Below the pieces are notes generated by a model. The model did not search any database. It saw only the letters and a list, made by a program, of their open reading frames with translations, and was not told where the DNA came from. 8,794 bases of DNA from CAMBDR01 sp046597185 (GTDB lineage: Bacteria; Pseudomonadota; Gammaproteobacteria; Burkholderiales; Burkholderiaceae_D): assembly GCA_046597185.1 (NCBI GenBank), contig JBKJLF010000051.1, positions 1 through 8,794 of the forward strand. The letters are read 5' to 3'. Of this stretch, positions 1 to 4,757 are shown one piece after another. The position numbers and the translations under genes were made by a program. The stretch's first letter is position 1. Each line of letters opens with the position of its first letter.

Positions 1-335
1 GGGCGACTCCGCATCATGAAAGTTAGGCTTGGCACATTGGTGATATCAGCCGGTAGCAATTGCATCATTCTTCCAAGCGGATAATAGTAATGCTTGTCAT
101 ACATCGCCATCAAGGCCCGCGATTGTTCTTGCACTTGATGTGCGTAGCGTGCGTGAGCCAATGCAGTGGTGGCAAAAAGCGGGGCCAAGTCGGGATGCTT
201 GCCGCAAAAATCGGTCATTACACCGTGATATGTATCTACAAGTAATATAGTTGCATCTACTTCGTGAAAAAGGTAAGCAAATAGGTTTGAAATGTTGGCG
301 GGTTGAGTTAGGCAGGTTTCCAGCGTAGGCAACAT
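1..335 (-). CDS. Unrecognised protein, N-terminal 111 codons (runs off left edge)
   Basis: This reading frame is open without a stop from the ATG at 335-333 to the left edge. The product begins MLPTLETCLT and continues with FHEVDATILLVDTYHGV and a KHYYYPLGRMMQLLP stretch. There is no signal peptide or membrane segment in the visible part, and I recognise no family. The start is well fixed. The stop codon of the upstream small ORF overlaps this ATG by one base (TAATG), and a TAA lies in frame two codons upstream, so no earlier start is possible. No separate Shine-Dalgarno is visible, which fits translational coupling by termination and reinitiation. It is the second gene of a transcript that begins with the structured leader at 608-741. 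The missing C-terminal part would be needed to assign a function. Confidence 0.7.
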   Translation of the reverse strand, partial: MLPTLETCLTQPANISNLFAYLFHEVDATILLVDTYHGVMTDFCGKHPDLAPLFATTALAHARYAHQVQEQSRALMAMYDKHYYYPLGRMMQLLPADITNVPSLTFMMRSR

Positions 336-535
336 TAATTACCGGAAACCTGCCATGCCTTCATTGATAATTTCGTGGGCTTGATTTGCCTGGTAGGTAA
401 TTGCTTCGGCCAATTCGCTTCATTCAAATCAAATGCACCTTTTTCTTGTATGCGGTCACGAATTAATTGCAATAGCCTGAAGAGGGCAACACAGGGGTTT
501 TCATTTAGATCAAGATAGGGGTGTGGGGTGTTCAT
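335..535 (-). CDS. Small unrecognised protein, 66 aa, first gene of leftmost operon
   Basis: The protein begins MNTPHPYLDLNENPC and ends MKAWQVSGN. The mid part, VALFRLLQLIRDRIQEKG, is a probable amphipathic helix. It is soluble, has no signal peptide, and matches no family I know. I chose the ATG at 535 because GGAG lies nine bases upstream of it (complement of 545-548). Longer in-frame options exist, an ATG at 553 and a GTG at 574, but neither has a well-placed ribosome binding site and the GTG lies inside a hairpin. The stop overlaps the start of the next gene by one base (TAATG), a strong sign that both are real and coupled. The leader of about 230 nt contains the structured element at 608-741 and a hairpin at 569-592. 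The protein could be an accessory or antitoxin-like partner of the downstream protein, but nothing in the sequence shows this. Confidence 0.65.
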   Translation of the reverse strand: MNTPHPYLDLNENPCVALFRLLQLIRDRIQEKGAFDLNEANWPKQLPTRQIKPTKLSMKAWQVSGN

Positions 536-568
536 AGGTTGGTACTCCGTCATTTGTGTTGGAATACT

Positions 569-592
569 CGCCACCCTCGCTAAAAGGTGGCG
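569..592 (-). other. Hairpin in the leader of the leftmost operon
   Basis: CGCCACC and GGTGGCG (569-575 and 586-592) form a perfect 7-bp stem around a 10-nt loop. No T-run follows on either strand, so it is not a standard intrinsic terminator. It lies between the structured RNA and the ribosome binding site of the 66-aa ORF. On the minus strand its loop carries TTAGCGA, the same heptamer that opens the 608-741 element, so it could compete with that element's closing stem. That switch is inference. Confidence 0.5.
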
Positions 593-607
593 GGTAACAT
601 GGCAAGG

Positions 608-741
608 TTAGCGAACTGGAATGACAGCACCAGCAAACCCGAAGGTTTCCCTACCAAGTACCCGCCATGGACTATAGGCGTAACAAGGTAATCCAGAAAG
701 CCGCCGAAGCGGCAGTCTGGCTGTCATTCTCAAGTCGCTAA
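608..741 (-). ncRNA. Candidate structured RNA (leader element or small RNA) with two cUUCGg tetraloops
   Basis: No convincing gene covers this stretch, but it is densely self-complementary. The ends pair: 741-720 with 628-608, with TTAGCGA against TCGCTAA at the base and AATGACAGC against GCTGTCATT at the top, broken only by small bulges. Inside, 713-700 folds as GCCGC-UUCG-GCGGC within an outer CCAGA/TCTGG stem (693-719). At 648-635 there is AAACC-UUCG-GGTTT. A third domain pairs TACC with GGTA (690-687, 655-652) and CGCC with GGCG (680-677, 666-663). Both tetraloops are the extra-stable cUUCGg form only when read on the minus strand, and the only good promoter (775-803) points the same way. 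The layout is a multibranched RNA closed by a long stem, placed before a two-gene operon. It might be a cis-regulatory leader, a processed small RNA, or the RNA part of a mobile element. I assign no known family. The fold was done by eye. Confidence 0.55.
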
Positions 742-774
742 ACTTGTTCACAGTTTTTTTCCCGTAATGCGATG

Positions 775-803
775 ATTCTAACCGATACACAAGCCCGACT
801 CAA
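775..803 (-). promoter_or_regulatory. Sigma70-type promoter for the structured RNA and leftmost operon
   Basis: On the minus strand TTGAGT (803-798) and TAGAAT (780-775) are separated by exactly 17 bases. The expected start is near 768, giving a leader of about 230 nt that includes the 608-741 element. This is the best promoter match in the region, and it lies downstream of the tRNA terminator, so the unit is independently transcribed. Confidence 0.6.
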
Positions 804-896
804 GCCAAGGCCGAAAAATGCCCCCGATTAAAAAATAATGTGGATTGATCAAATAGGGTTACACAGCGGTTACATGGCGCGATAAATTCAATCATC
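804..896. other. Gap upstream of the structured-RNA promoter, with a phased direct repeat
   Basis: No gene is visible here. GGTTACA occurs at 857-863 and again at 868-874, exactly 11 bp apart, about 55-70 bp upstream of the -35 hexamer at 798-803. Two half-sites on the same helix face are typical of an activator or repressor dimer site. Nothing else in this AT-rich stretch stands out. Confidence 0.3.
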
Positions 897-933
897 AAAA
901 AAAATGGCTACAAGCCGAAGCGCGTAACCATTT
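897..933 (-). terminator. Rho-independent terminator of the tRNA-Thr gene
   Basis: On the minus strand, AAATGGTTAC (933-924) pairs over 10 bp, with one G-U pair, with GTAGCCATTT (911-902). The loop has 12 nt and a run of eight T ends at 897. It lies about 20 bp after the 3' end of the tRNA and separates it from the next promoter at 775-803. Confidence 0.85.
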
Positions 934-951
934 GATTTTACTGCCATTTTT

Positions 952-1027
<76 letters not shown>

Positions 1028-1032
1028 AAAGA

Positions 1033-1130
1033 AGCGCATTTTAGCAGAAAACCCCCTGGTTTCAAGCCCTTTACCGCCCAACCCGTCTGACATTTGCAAG
1101 CGACGTTGCAAATTCTGCACATGTTGCCAA
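1033..1130 (-). repeat. Copy A of a duplicated lysR 3'-end/tRNA promoter segment
   Basis: This stretch closely matches 2353-2455, with an identical 18-mer at 1033-1050 and 2353-2370 and few differences beyond small gaps. Read on the minus strand it encodes QHVQNLQRRLQMSDG, which mirrors the true LysR C-terminus QYVQNLQQRLQLSDW. It is thus a detached tail of a lysR gene. Its stop codon is gone, so the frame runs on towards the tRNA. Similarity ends at about 1130, exactly where the palindromic element at 1132-1216 starts. The remnant has no coding role now but carries the tRNA promoter. Confidence 0.75.
1038..1065 (-). promoter_or_regulatory. Promoter of tRNA-Thr
   Basis: On the minus strand TTGAAA (1065-1060) and TAAAAT (1043-1038) are separated by 16 bases, and the -10 is preceded by TGC, making it an extended -10. 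Transcription should start about 4 nt before the tRNA 5' end at 1027. The promoter sits inside the duplicated lysR tail segment. Confidence 0.75.
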
Positions 1131-1131
1131 A

Positions 1132-1216
1132 AATAACCGGGGGCAAAATAACTGGCATCAGTGCAATTCACGTTATGCGTTTTACCCACTTCTCCAATTA
1201 TTTGACCCCGGTTATT
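1132..1216. repeat. 85-bp palindromic MITE/REP-like element
   Basis: The arms 1132-1155 and 1194-1216 are inverted repeats. The outer 11 bp (AATAACCGGGG) match perfectly, and the inner parts, CAAAATAACTGG against CAAATAATTGG, match with one gap and one mismatch. About 38 bp lie between the arms and encode nothing. Small palindromes with conserved ends of this kind are typical of MITEs or REP sequences mobilised in trans. The left end coincides with the end of the lysR-tail repeat. No flanking target duplication is obvious. Confidence 0.5.
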
Positions 1217-1325
1217 CAGCCATCGCCGTCAAAGACTTTCATAAAAAACGTACTGACTCAGCCCCTGACATCGTCATTCCCTCGAAGGCGGCCACCACAC
1301 CTTGTTTTTCTGCCCCACCAAGCTG
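1217..1325. other. Gene-free gap with a degenerate REP-like motif
   Basis: No gene or clear terminator is visible. CGTCATTCCCTCGAAGGCGG at 1272-1291 resembles one half of the CGTCATTCCCGCGAAGGCGGG palindromes common in intergenic DNA of betaproteobacteria, but its second arm is absent. The stretch fits mobile-element debris downstream of the truncated gene at 1326. Confidence 0.3.
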
Positions 1326-1559
1326 TTACTTCACCAGCAAGTCATAGTTGATGCTCGTTTTGTCGGCGAAGTTGATCGTCGCTTGTGCTTTCGTCCCGGA
1401 TGCTACTTTAGTCGAGATGGCCGCTTCCATCATATTGACACCCGTTGGCAAAAGTGCGACTTCCGTTTTACCTGTGGCCGTGAGCAGTATCAGTTTGCCA
1501 GTTGCCCCTTGCGTCGGCACTTTCGCCCCGCCATTGGTGACGGAAAGCACGATACGGTC
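1326..1559 (-). pseudogene. C-terminal remnant of a metal-operon-associated secreted protein
   Basis: The frame reads DRIVLSVTNGGAKVPTQGAT and continues through GKTEVALLPTG to a C-terminus of SINYDLLVK. This matches, from memory, the second half of a family of roughly 130-150 aa periplasmic proteins found near metal-efflux and transmembrane-anchor genes, whose ends read like 'HGKPVATKGASAKVTLL...GTKAVATV'. The N-terminal half, with signal peptide and His-rich HGG region, is missing. Recognisable sequence begins at the stop codon of the anchor-protein gene (1561-1559), in another frame. The only internal start (GTG at 1550) has no ribosome binding site and would give 74 aa without a signal peptide. 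I read this as a deletion product. The family assignment is recollection, not a search. Confidence 0.5.
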
Positions 1560-2182
1560 TAAAAGCCACTGGCGTGCAATATCACGGTGACAGGCGCAGT
1601 CGTTTTATTCTTCCAATACCAGCCATGCACGCCGGTAAAAGGCGCAATCAGCACGCCGTTGGAGTGATTGACATTTTTTTCTTCGATAAAACTTTCGAAC
1701 TCGTCTTCCTTTGCATTGACTGGCTCACCATGAAAATCATGATTGATCAACTCGCCCTGCGTGGTTTTCCATGAATACATCAGGCTTGCGCCCTTGGCCA
1801 AATGGGTCTTGACTTCCAAGCCTTTACCGGGCGGCAAGGTGATTTCCATCTGATCATGGCGCAAGCCAGTGCTTTGTTTGGCGGCGATGGTTAAGGCGCG
1901 TACTTCACCGGGCGCGGAGACGGTCGAGGCACTGACCACGGGTACACTGGCAGGCGGATTTTTCAGCGCCGGCGGATTGGTTACCGCTGCTGCGGGCGCG
2001 CTGCCATGCAGCTTGGTCAAGCCCAGCATTTTGCCAACGCCAGTCGGGTCGATACCATATTCGGCGGGCAATACTGCCAAGAGCAGTACAAGGCCAGCGA
2101 TCAGCAGCGCCAGCAAACTGCCGCGCAACAGTTCTTGGCGCGAGCTGCGCAGTGTGTCGATAGATTCGGTAGTCGGGGTCAT
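1559..2182 (-). CDS. Transmembrane anchor protein (metal-uptake/efflux associated), probably 3'-truncated
   Basis: This 207-aa protein has an N-terminal cytoplasmic segment, one membrane helix at about 21-40 (GSLLALLIAGLVLLLAVLP), then EYGIDPTGVG, a Pro/Ala-rich linker (about 61-92) and a periplasmic domain (about 111-207) with MEITLPPGKG, an NHDFHGEP motif and VHGWYWKN. This layout is that of the 'transmembrane anchor protein' family, often encoded near nickel/cobalt or heavy-metal transport genes; its biochemical role is unknown. The start at 2182 is set by GGAG eight bases upstream, and longer in-frame starts lack a ribosome binding site. The protein ends HASGF, whereas relatives usually continue a few residues further with a basic tail. 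The stop sits at the junction with the truncated neighbour, so the end was probably lost in the same deletion. It may still fold and insert. Confidence 0.7.
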   Translation of the reverse strand: MTPTTESIDTLRSSRQELLRGSLLALLIAGLVLLLAVLPAEYGIDPTGVGKMLGLTKLHGSAPAAAVTNPPALKNPPASVPVVSASTVSAPGEVRALTIAAKQSTGLRHDQMEITLPPGKGLEVKTHLAKGASLMYSWKTTQGELINHDFHGEPVNAKEDEFESFIEEKNVNHSNGVLIAPFTGVHGWYWKNKTTAPVTVILHASGF

Positions 2183-2302
2183 ACCTATACTCCTAAATCC
2201 TGTGCTACGCTCCGGCCAGCTACTCAAAACATGCCAGCGCAATCGGCTTTGCTCCCAAAGGGATACAAATGGCGTACAAATTTCCAGTACCTATCCGGGA
2301 AA
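2183..2302. other. Upstream region of the anchor-protein gene
   Basis: The stretch holds no gene. On the minus strand it carries the Shine-Dalgarno TAGGAG just before the anchor start. I see no convincing -35/-10 pair: TTGTAC is present near 2271-2280 but lacks a matching -10. The terminator at 2303-2345 isolates this region from lysR transcription. Confidence 0.3.
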
Positions 2303-2345
2303 GCAAAAAGGGTTACTGACCATAAGACGTAACCCTTTGTTTTTC
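2303..2345 (-). terminator. Bidirectional rho-independent terminator after lysR
   Basis: A perfect 10-bp stem, AAAGGGTTAC (2307-2316) with GTAACCCTTT (2329-2338), surrounds a 12-nt loop. On the minus strand five T follow (2309-2305). On the plus strand the stem is followed by GTTTTT. It should end lysR transcription, since lysR stops at 2401, and shield the anchor-protein gene. Confidence 0.85.
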
Positions 2346-2352
2346 TCCAAGT

Positions 2353-2455
2353 AGCGCATTTTAGCAGAAATCCCCTGTTTCAAGCGATCTGCCGCCCGGC
2401 TCAACCCATCCAATCTGACAATTGCAAGCGTTGCTGCAAATTCTGCACGTATTGC
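2353..2455 (-). repeat. Copy B of the lysR 3'-end/promoter segment (native lysR end)
   Basis: This is the partner of 1033-1130. It covers the last 18 or so codons of lysR, the stop, and a relic of the tRNA-Thr promoter. TTGAAA (2383-2378) and TAAAAT (2363-2358) are kept, but the spacer is only 14 bases, compared with 16 in copy A, so the promoter is probably weak or dead. No tRNA follows; the terminator at 2303-2345 comes instead. Confidence 0.7.
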
Positions 2456-3324
2456 TGCAACAGAAGCACAAATTCTGCCACCAACGACGAAGCAGGCCGG
2501 TGCTGCGGCAAAATCAAACTCACCACAAACGGCAAGGCCACGCTAACGCGCCGGATTACCACACCACGCCCCGCTTCATCCAGCGCCGTCAGCGGGTTCA
2601 CCAAAGCCAAACCCAAACCCTGGCGCACCATGGCGCACACCGATGCCGCACTGGTGGTTTCCATCACCATACGCCGGGTAATGCCGCGCGCATCAAATAG
2701 CGCATCCAACTGCTGCCGATACGCATCCAACACCGACAGGCTGATAAAATCCTGCCCGGCAAAGTCTTCCGGCGTCAACACGGCTTTGCTTTGCAAAACA
2801 TGGCCCTGCGGCAGCACGCACAACATATCCCCGGCAAACAAGGCTTGCGCCAGGGTCCCGGCCGGTACTTGCTCGCTCTCGGTCAAGCCCAGATCATGGC
2901 GTTGCGCGCTCAACCATTCTTCCAGCAAGGGCGACTCTTGCGGTGTGATGCTGATACTGGCCTGCGGAGCTTGGCGCATAAACGCCGCGCAGGCACCGGG
3001 CAACAAGGTTTGCGCAAAGGTGGGCAGGCAAATAATTGATAGCTGGCCCTGACCAAACTGGCGCATCGAACTGGCCATGCTGACAATGCGCTCTAAACCC
3101 AGATACGAACGGCGCACTTCCTCAAACAAGCTCAACGCTTGCGCCGTGGCTTGCAATTTGCCACGCACCCGCTCAAATAATTTAATTTGCAACAAGCTCT
3201 CCAGGCGCGCCAACTCGCGGCTGGTGGTGGGCTGCGACGTGTTCAACAAGGCGGCGGCACGGGTGACGCTGCCCGTCATCATCACCGCCCGAAATACTTC
3301 AATATGCCGCAAACTGATATTCAT
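2401..3324 (-). CDS. lysR: LysR, transcriptional regulator of lysA
   Basis: This 307-aa LysR-type regulator is close in length and sequence to E. coli LysR (311 aa). It has an N-terminal winged helix-turn-helix with the recognition region at about 19-38 (SVTRAAALLNTSQPTTSREL), then a linker helix. The effector-binding domain contains PLLEEWLSAQRHDLGL at about 130-146 and SAASVCAMVRQGLG, both near-identical to the enterobacterial protein. LysR activates lysA and responds to diaminopimelate (inducer) and lysine, and represses itself. The start at 3324 is chosen because GGGAG lies seven bases upstream; an 18-codon longer frame has no ribosome binding site and would overlap the regulatory gap. 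It is divergent from lysA, as in E. coli, and ends before the terminator at 2303-2345. Its 3' end is duplicated at 1033-1130. Confidence 0.93.
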   Translation of the reverse strand: MNISLRHIEVFRAVMMTGSVTRAAALLNTSQPTTSRELARLESLLQIKLFERVRGKLQATAQALSLFEEVRRSYLGLERIVSMASSMRQFGQGQLSIICLPTFAQTLLPGACAAFMRQAPQASISITPQESPLLEEWLSAQRHDLGLTESEQVPAGTLAQALFAGDMLCVLPQGHVLQSKAVLTPEDFAGQDFISLSVLDAYRQQLDALFDARGITRRMVMETTSAASVCAMVRQGLGLALVNPLTALDEAGRGVVIRRVSVALPFVVSLILPQHRPASSLVAEFVLLLQQYVQNLQQRLQLSDWMG

Positions 3325-3491
3325 GCCCCACTCCCGATTTAACTTCGCATACTTCGCTTTTTCCAACGCATTGGCCATTGGCTAATTTTCACACATCATA
3401 TCAAATTTGAATAGCCTACGCAAAAATGAATATTTTATTGAATCGCGTATTTCTGGCATGATGGCGTATCTTTTCTTTGGAGTACACCCTG
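3325..3491. promoter_or_regulatory. lysR-lysA divergent control region with palindrome and lysA promoter
   Basis: The 167-bp gap contains a perfect 10-bp palindrome TCAAATTTGA (3401-3410), a plausible LysR box core of the T-N11-A kind. A lysA promoter can be drawn as TTGAAT (3407-3412), an 18-bp spacer and TATTTT (3431-3436). The palindrome overlaps its -35, where LysR-type activators usually touch. On the minus strand TTGGAA and TTAAAT, 18 bp apart (about 3366-3337), are a weak lysR promoter candidate. GGAG at 3479-3482 is the lysA ribosome binding site. Confidence 0.5.
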
Positions 3492-4757
3492 ATGAGCTGG
3501 ACGACGCAAACCGATTTTTTCACCCTGACCCAACAATTTGGCAGCCCGATCTGGGTCTACGACGCTGCCACCATCGTGCGCCAGATCGAACGCCTGCGCG
3601 CATTTGACGTGATCCGCTACGCCCAAAAAGCCTGCTCCAACATCCATATTTTGCGTTTGATGCGGGAAAACGGCGTGCATGTCGATGCGGTCTCGGCGGG
3701 GGAAGTAGAACGCGCGCTGGCGGCGGGCTATCCGGCCAACACCGGCAGTGCCGGCACTGCCAATAGCGATGCCGAAATCGTCTTTACTGCCGATTTACTG
3801 GATCGCGCCACCCTGGCGCGGGTGGTGGCATTGAAGCTGGAAGTCAATTGCGGCTCGATCGACATGCTGCGCCAACTCGAAGAATGCTCGCCCGGCCACC
3901 GGGTCTGGCTGCGCATCAACCCCGGTTTTGGCCACGGCCATAGCCACAAAACCAATACCGGCGGCGAAAATAGCAAACACGGCATCTGGCATACCGATTT
4001 ACCACAAGCCCTGGCCATTATCCGCAAAGGTGGCTTACACCTGGTGGGTTTGCATATGCATATCGGCTCGGGAGTCGATTATCGCCATTTACAACAGGTG
4101 TGTGGCGCAATGATCAGCCTGGCGCAGCAAGTGGCGCAGTTTGACTTTGATCTGGAAGCCATTTCCACCGGCGGCGGTTTATCGATACCCTACCAGCAAG
4201 GCCAGCCCGAAGTCGATACCGATCATTATTTCCAGCTCTGGCACAGCGCGCGGCAAGAAATCGAAAGCCTGTTTTCCCACCCGATTCGGCTGGAAATTGA
4301 ACCGGGCCGCTTTTTGCTGGCGCAGGCAGGCGCGCTGCTGGCCGAAGTGCGCGCCGTTAAAACCCAGGGCGGACACCATTTTGCCCTGGTCGATGCCGGC
4401 TTTAACGATTTGATGCGCCCCGCCCTGTATGGCAGCTACCACCATGTCTCGCGCCTGACCCAACGCCGTGCGGCCCCAGCCGAAACACAGCCTTATGTAT
4501 TGGCCGGCCCCCTGTGCGAATCGGGCGATGTGTTCACCCAGCATGACGGCGGCATCGTACAAACCCGCATGCTGCCCCAGTTGGAAGTGGGCGATTATTT
4601 GTTGTTTCACGATACCGGCGCGTATGGCGCGTCGATGTCATCCAACTATAACAGCCGCCCACTGCTGGCTGAAGTGCTGCTGGAAGCCAAGGGCGCGCGC
4701 CTGATCCGCCGCCGCCAAAGCATGGCGCAATTGCTGCAACTGGAACTGGATTGCTAA
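3492..4757 (+). CDS. lysA: Diaminopimelate decarboxylase
   Basis: The 421-aa enzyme makes the last step of lysine synthesis, decarboxylating meso-diaminopimelate to L-lysine with pyridoxal phosphate in the cytoplasm. It has the fold type III barrel plus C-terminal beta domain. The PLP lysine is K46 in RYAQKACSN. The motif HMHIGSGVDY, the glycine loop STGGGLS (about 225-231), LEIEPGRFL and the partner-subunit cysteine C342 in GPLCESGDVF are all present. The match to E. coli LysA (420 aa) is close throughout, including GFGHGHSHKTNTGGENSKHG. A short extra loop (GSAGTANSD) follows the AAGYP region. The start at 3492 follows GGAG nine bases upstream; a TTG five codons earlier would overlap that site. 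The stop overlaps the stop of the convergent methyltransferase gene by two bases, with no terminator between. Confidence 0.96.
   Translation: MSWTTQTDFFTLTQQFGSPIWVYDAATIVRQIERLRAFDVIRYAQKACSNIHILRLMRENGVHVDAVSAGEVERALAAGYPANTGSAGTANSDAEIVFTADLLDRATLARVVALKLEVNCGSIDMLRQLEECSPGHRVWLRINPGFGHGHSHKTNTGGENSKHGIWHTDLPQALAIIRKGGLHLVGLHMHIGSGVDYRHLQQVCGAMISLAQQVAQFDFDLEAISTGGGLSIPYQQGQPEVDTDHYFQLWHSARQEIESLFSHPIRLEIEPGRFLLAQAGALLAEVRAVKTQGGHHFALVDAGFNDLMRPALYGSYHHVSRLTQRRAAPAETQPYVLAGPLCESGDVFTQHDGGIVQTRMLPQLEVGDYLLFHDTGAYGASMSSNYNSRPLLAEVLLEAKGARLIRRRQSMAQLLQLELDC

Noticed and set aside
677..693. Similarity of GCGTAACAAGGTAA to the 3' end of 16S rRNA
   Set aside because: The match covers only about 13 bases, the flanks do not match, and it lies within the paired third domain of the structured element.
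608..741. Retron msr-msd RNA
   Set aside because: The end-pairing is suggestive, but there is no long msd hairpin and no reverse transcriptase motif in the visible 335 bp of the downstream gene. It is kept only as a possibility.
608..790. 60-aa minus-strand frame over the structured element
   Set aside because: It has no ribosome binding site, and the dense base pairing with UUCG loops explains the sequence better than a protein does.
1869..2354. 161-aa plus-strand frame opposite the anchor-protein gene
   Set aside because: It is a shadow of the anchor gene and runs through the terminator; it has no ribosome binding site or recognisable motif.
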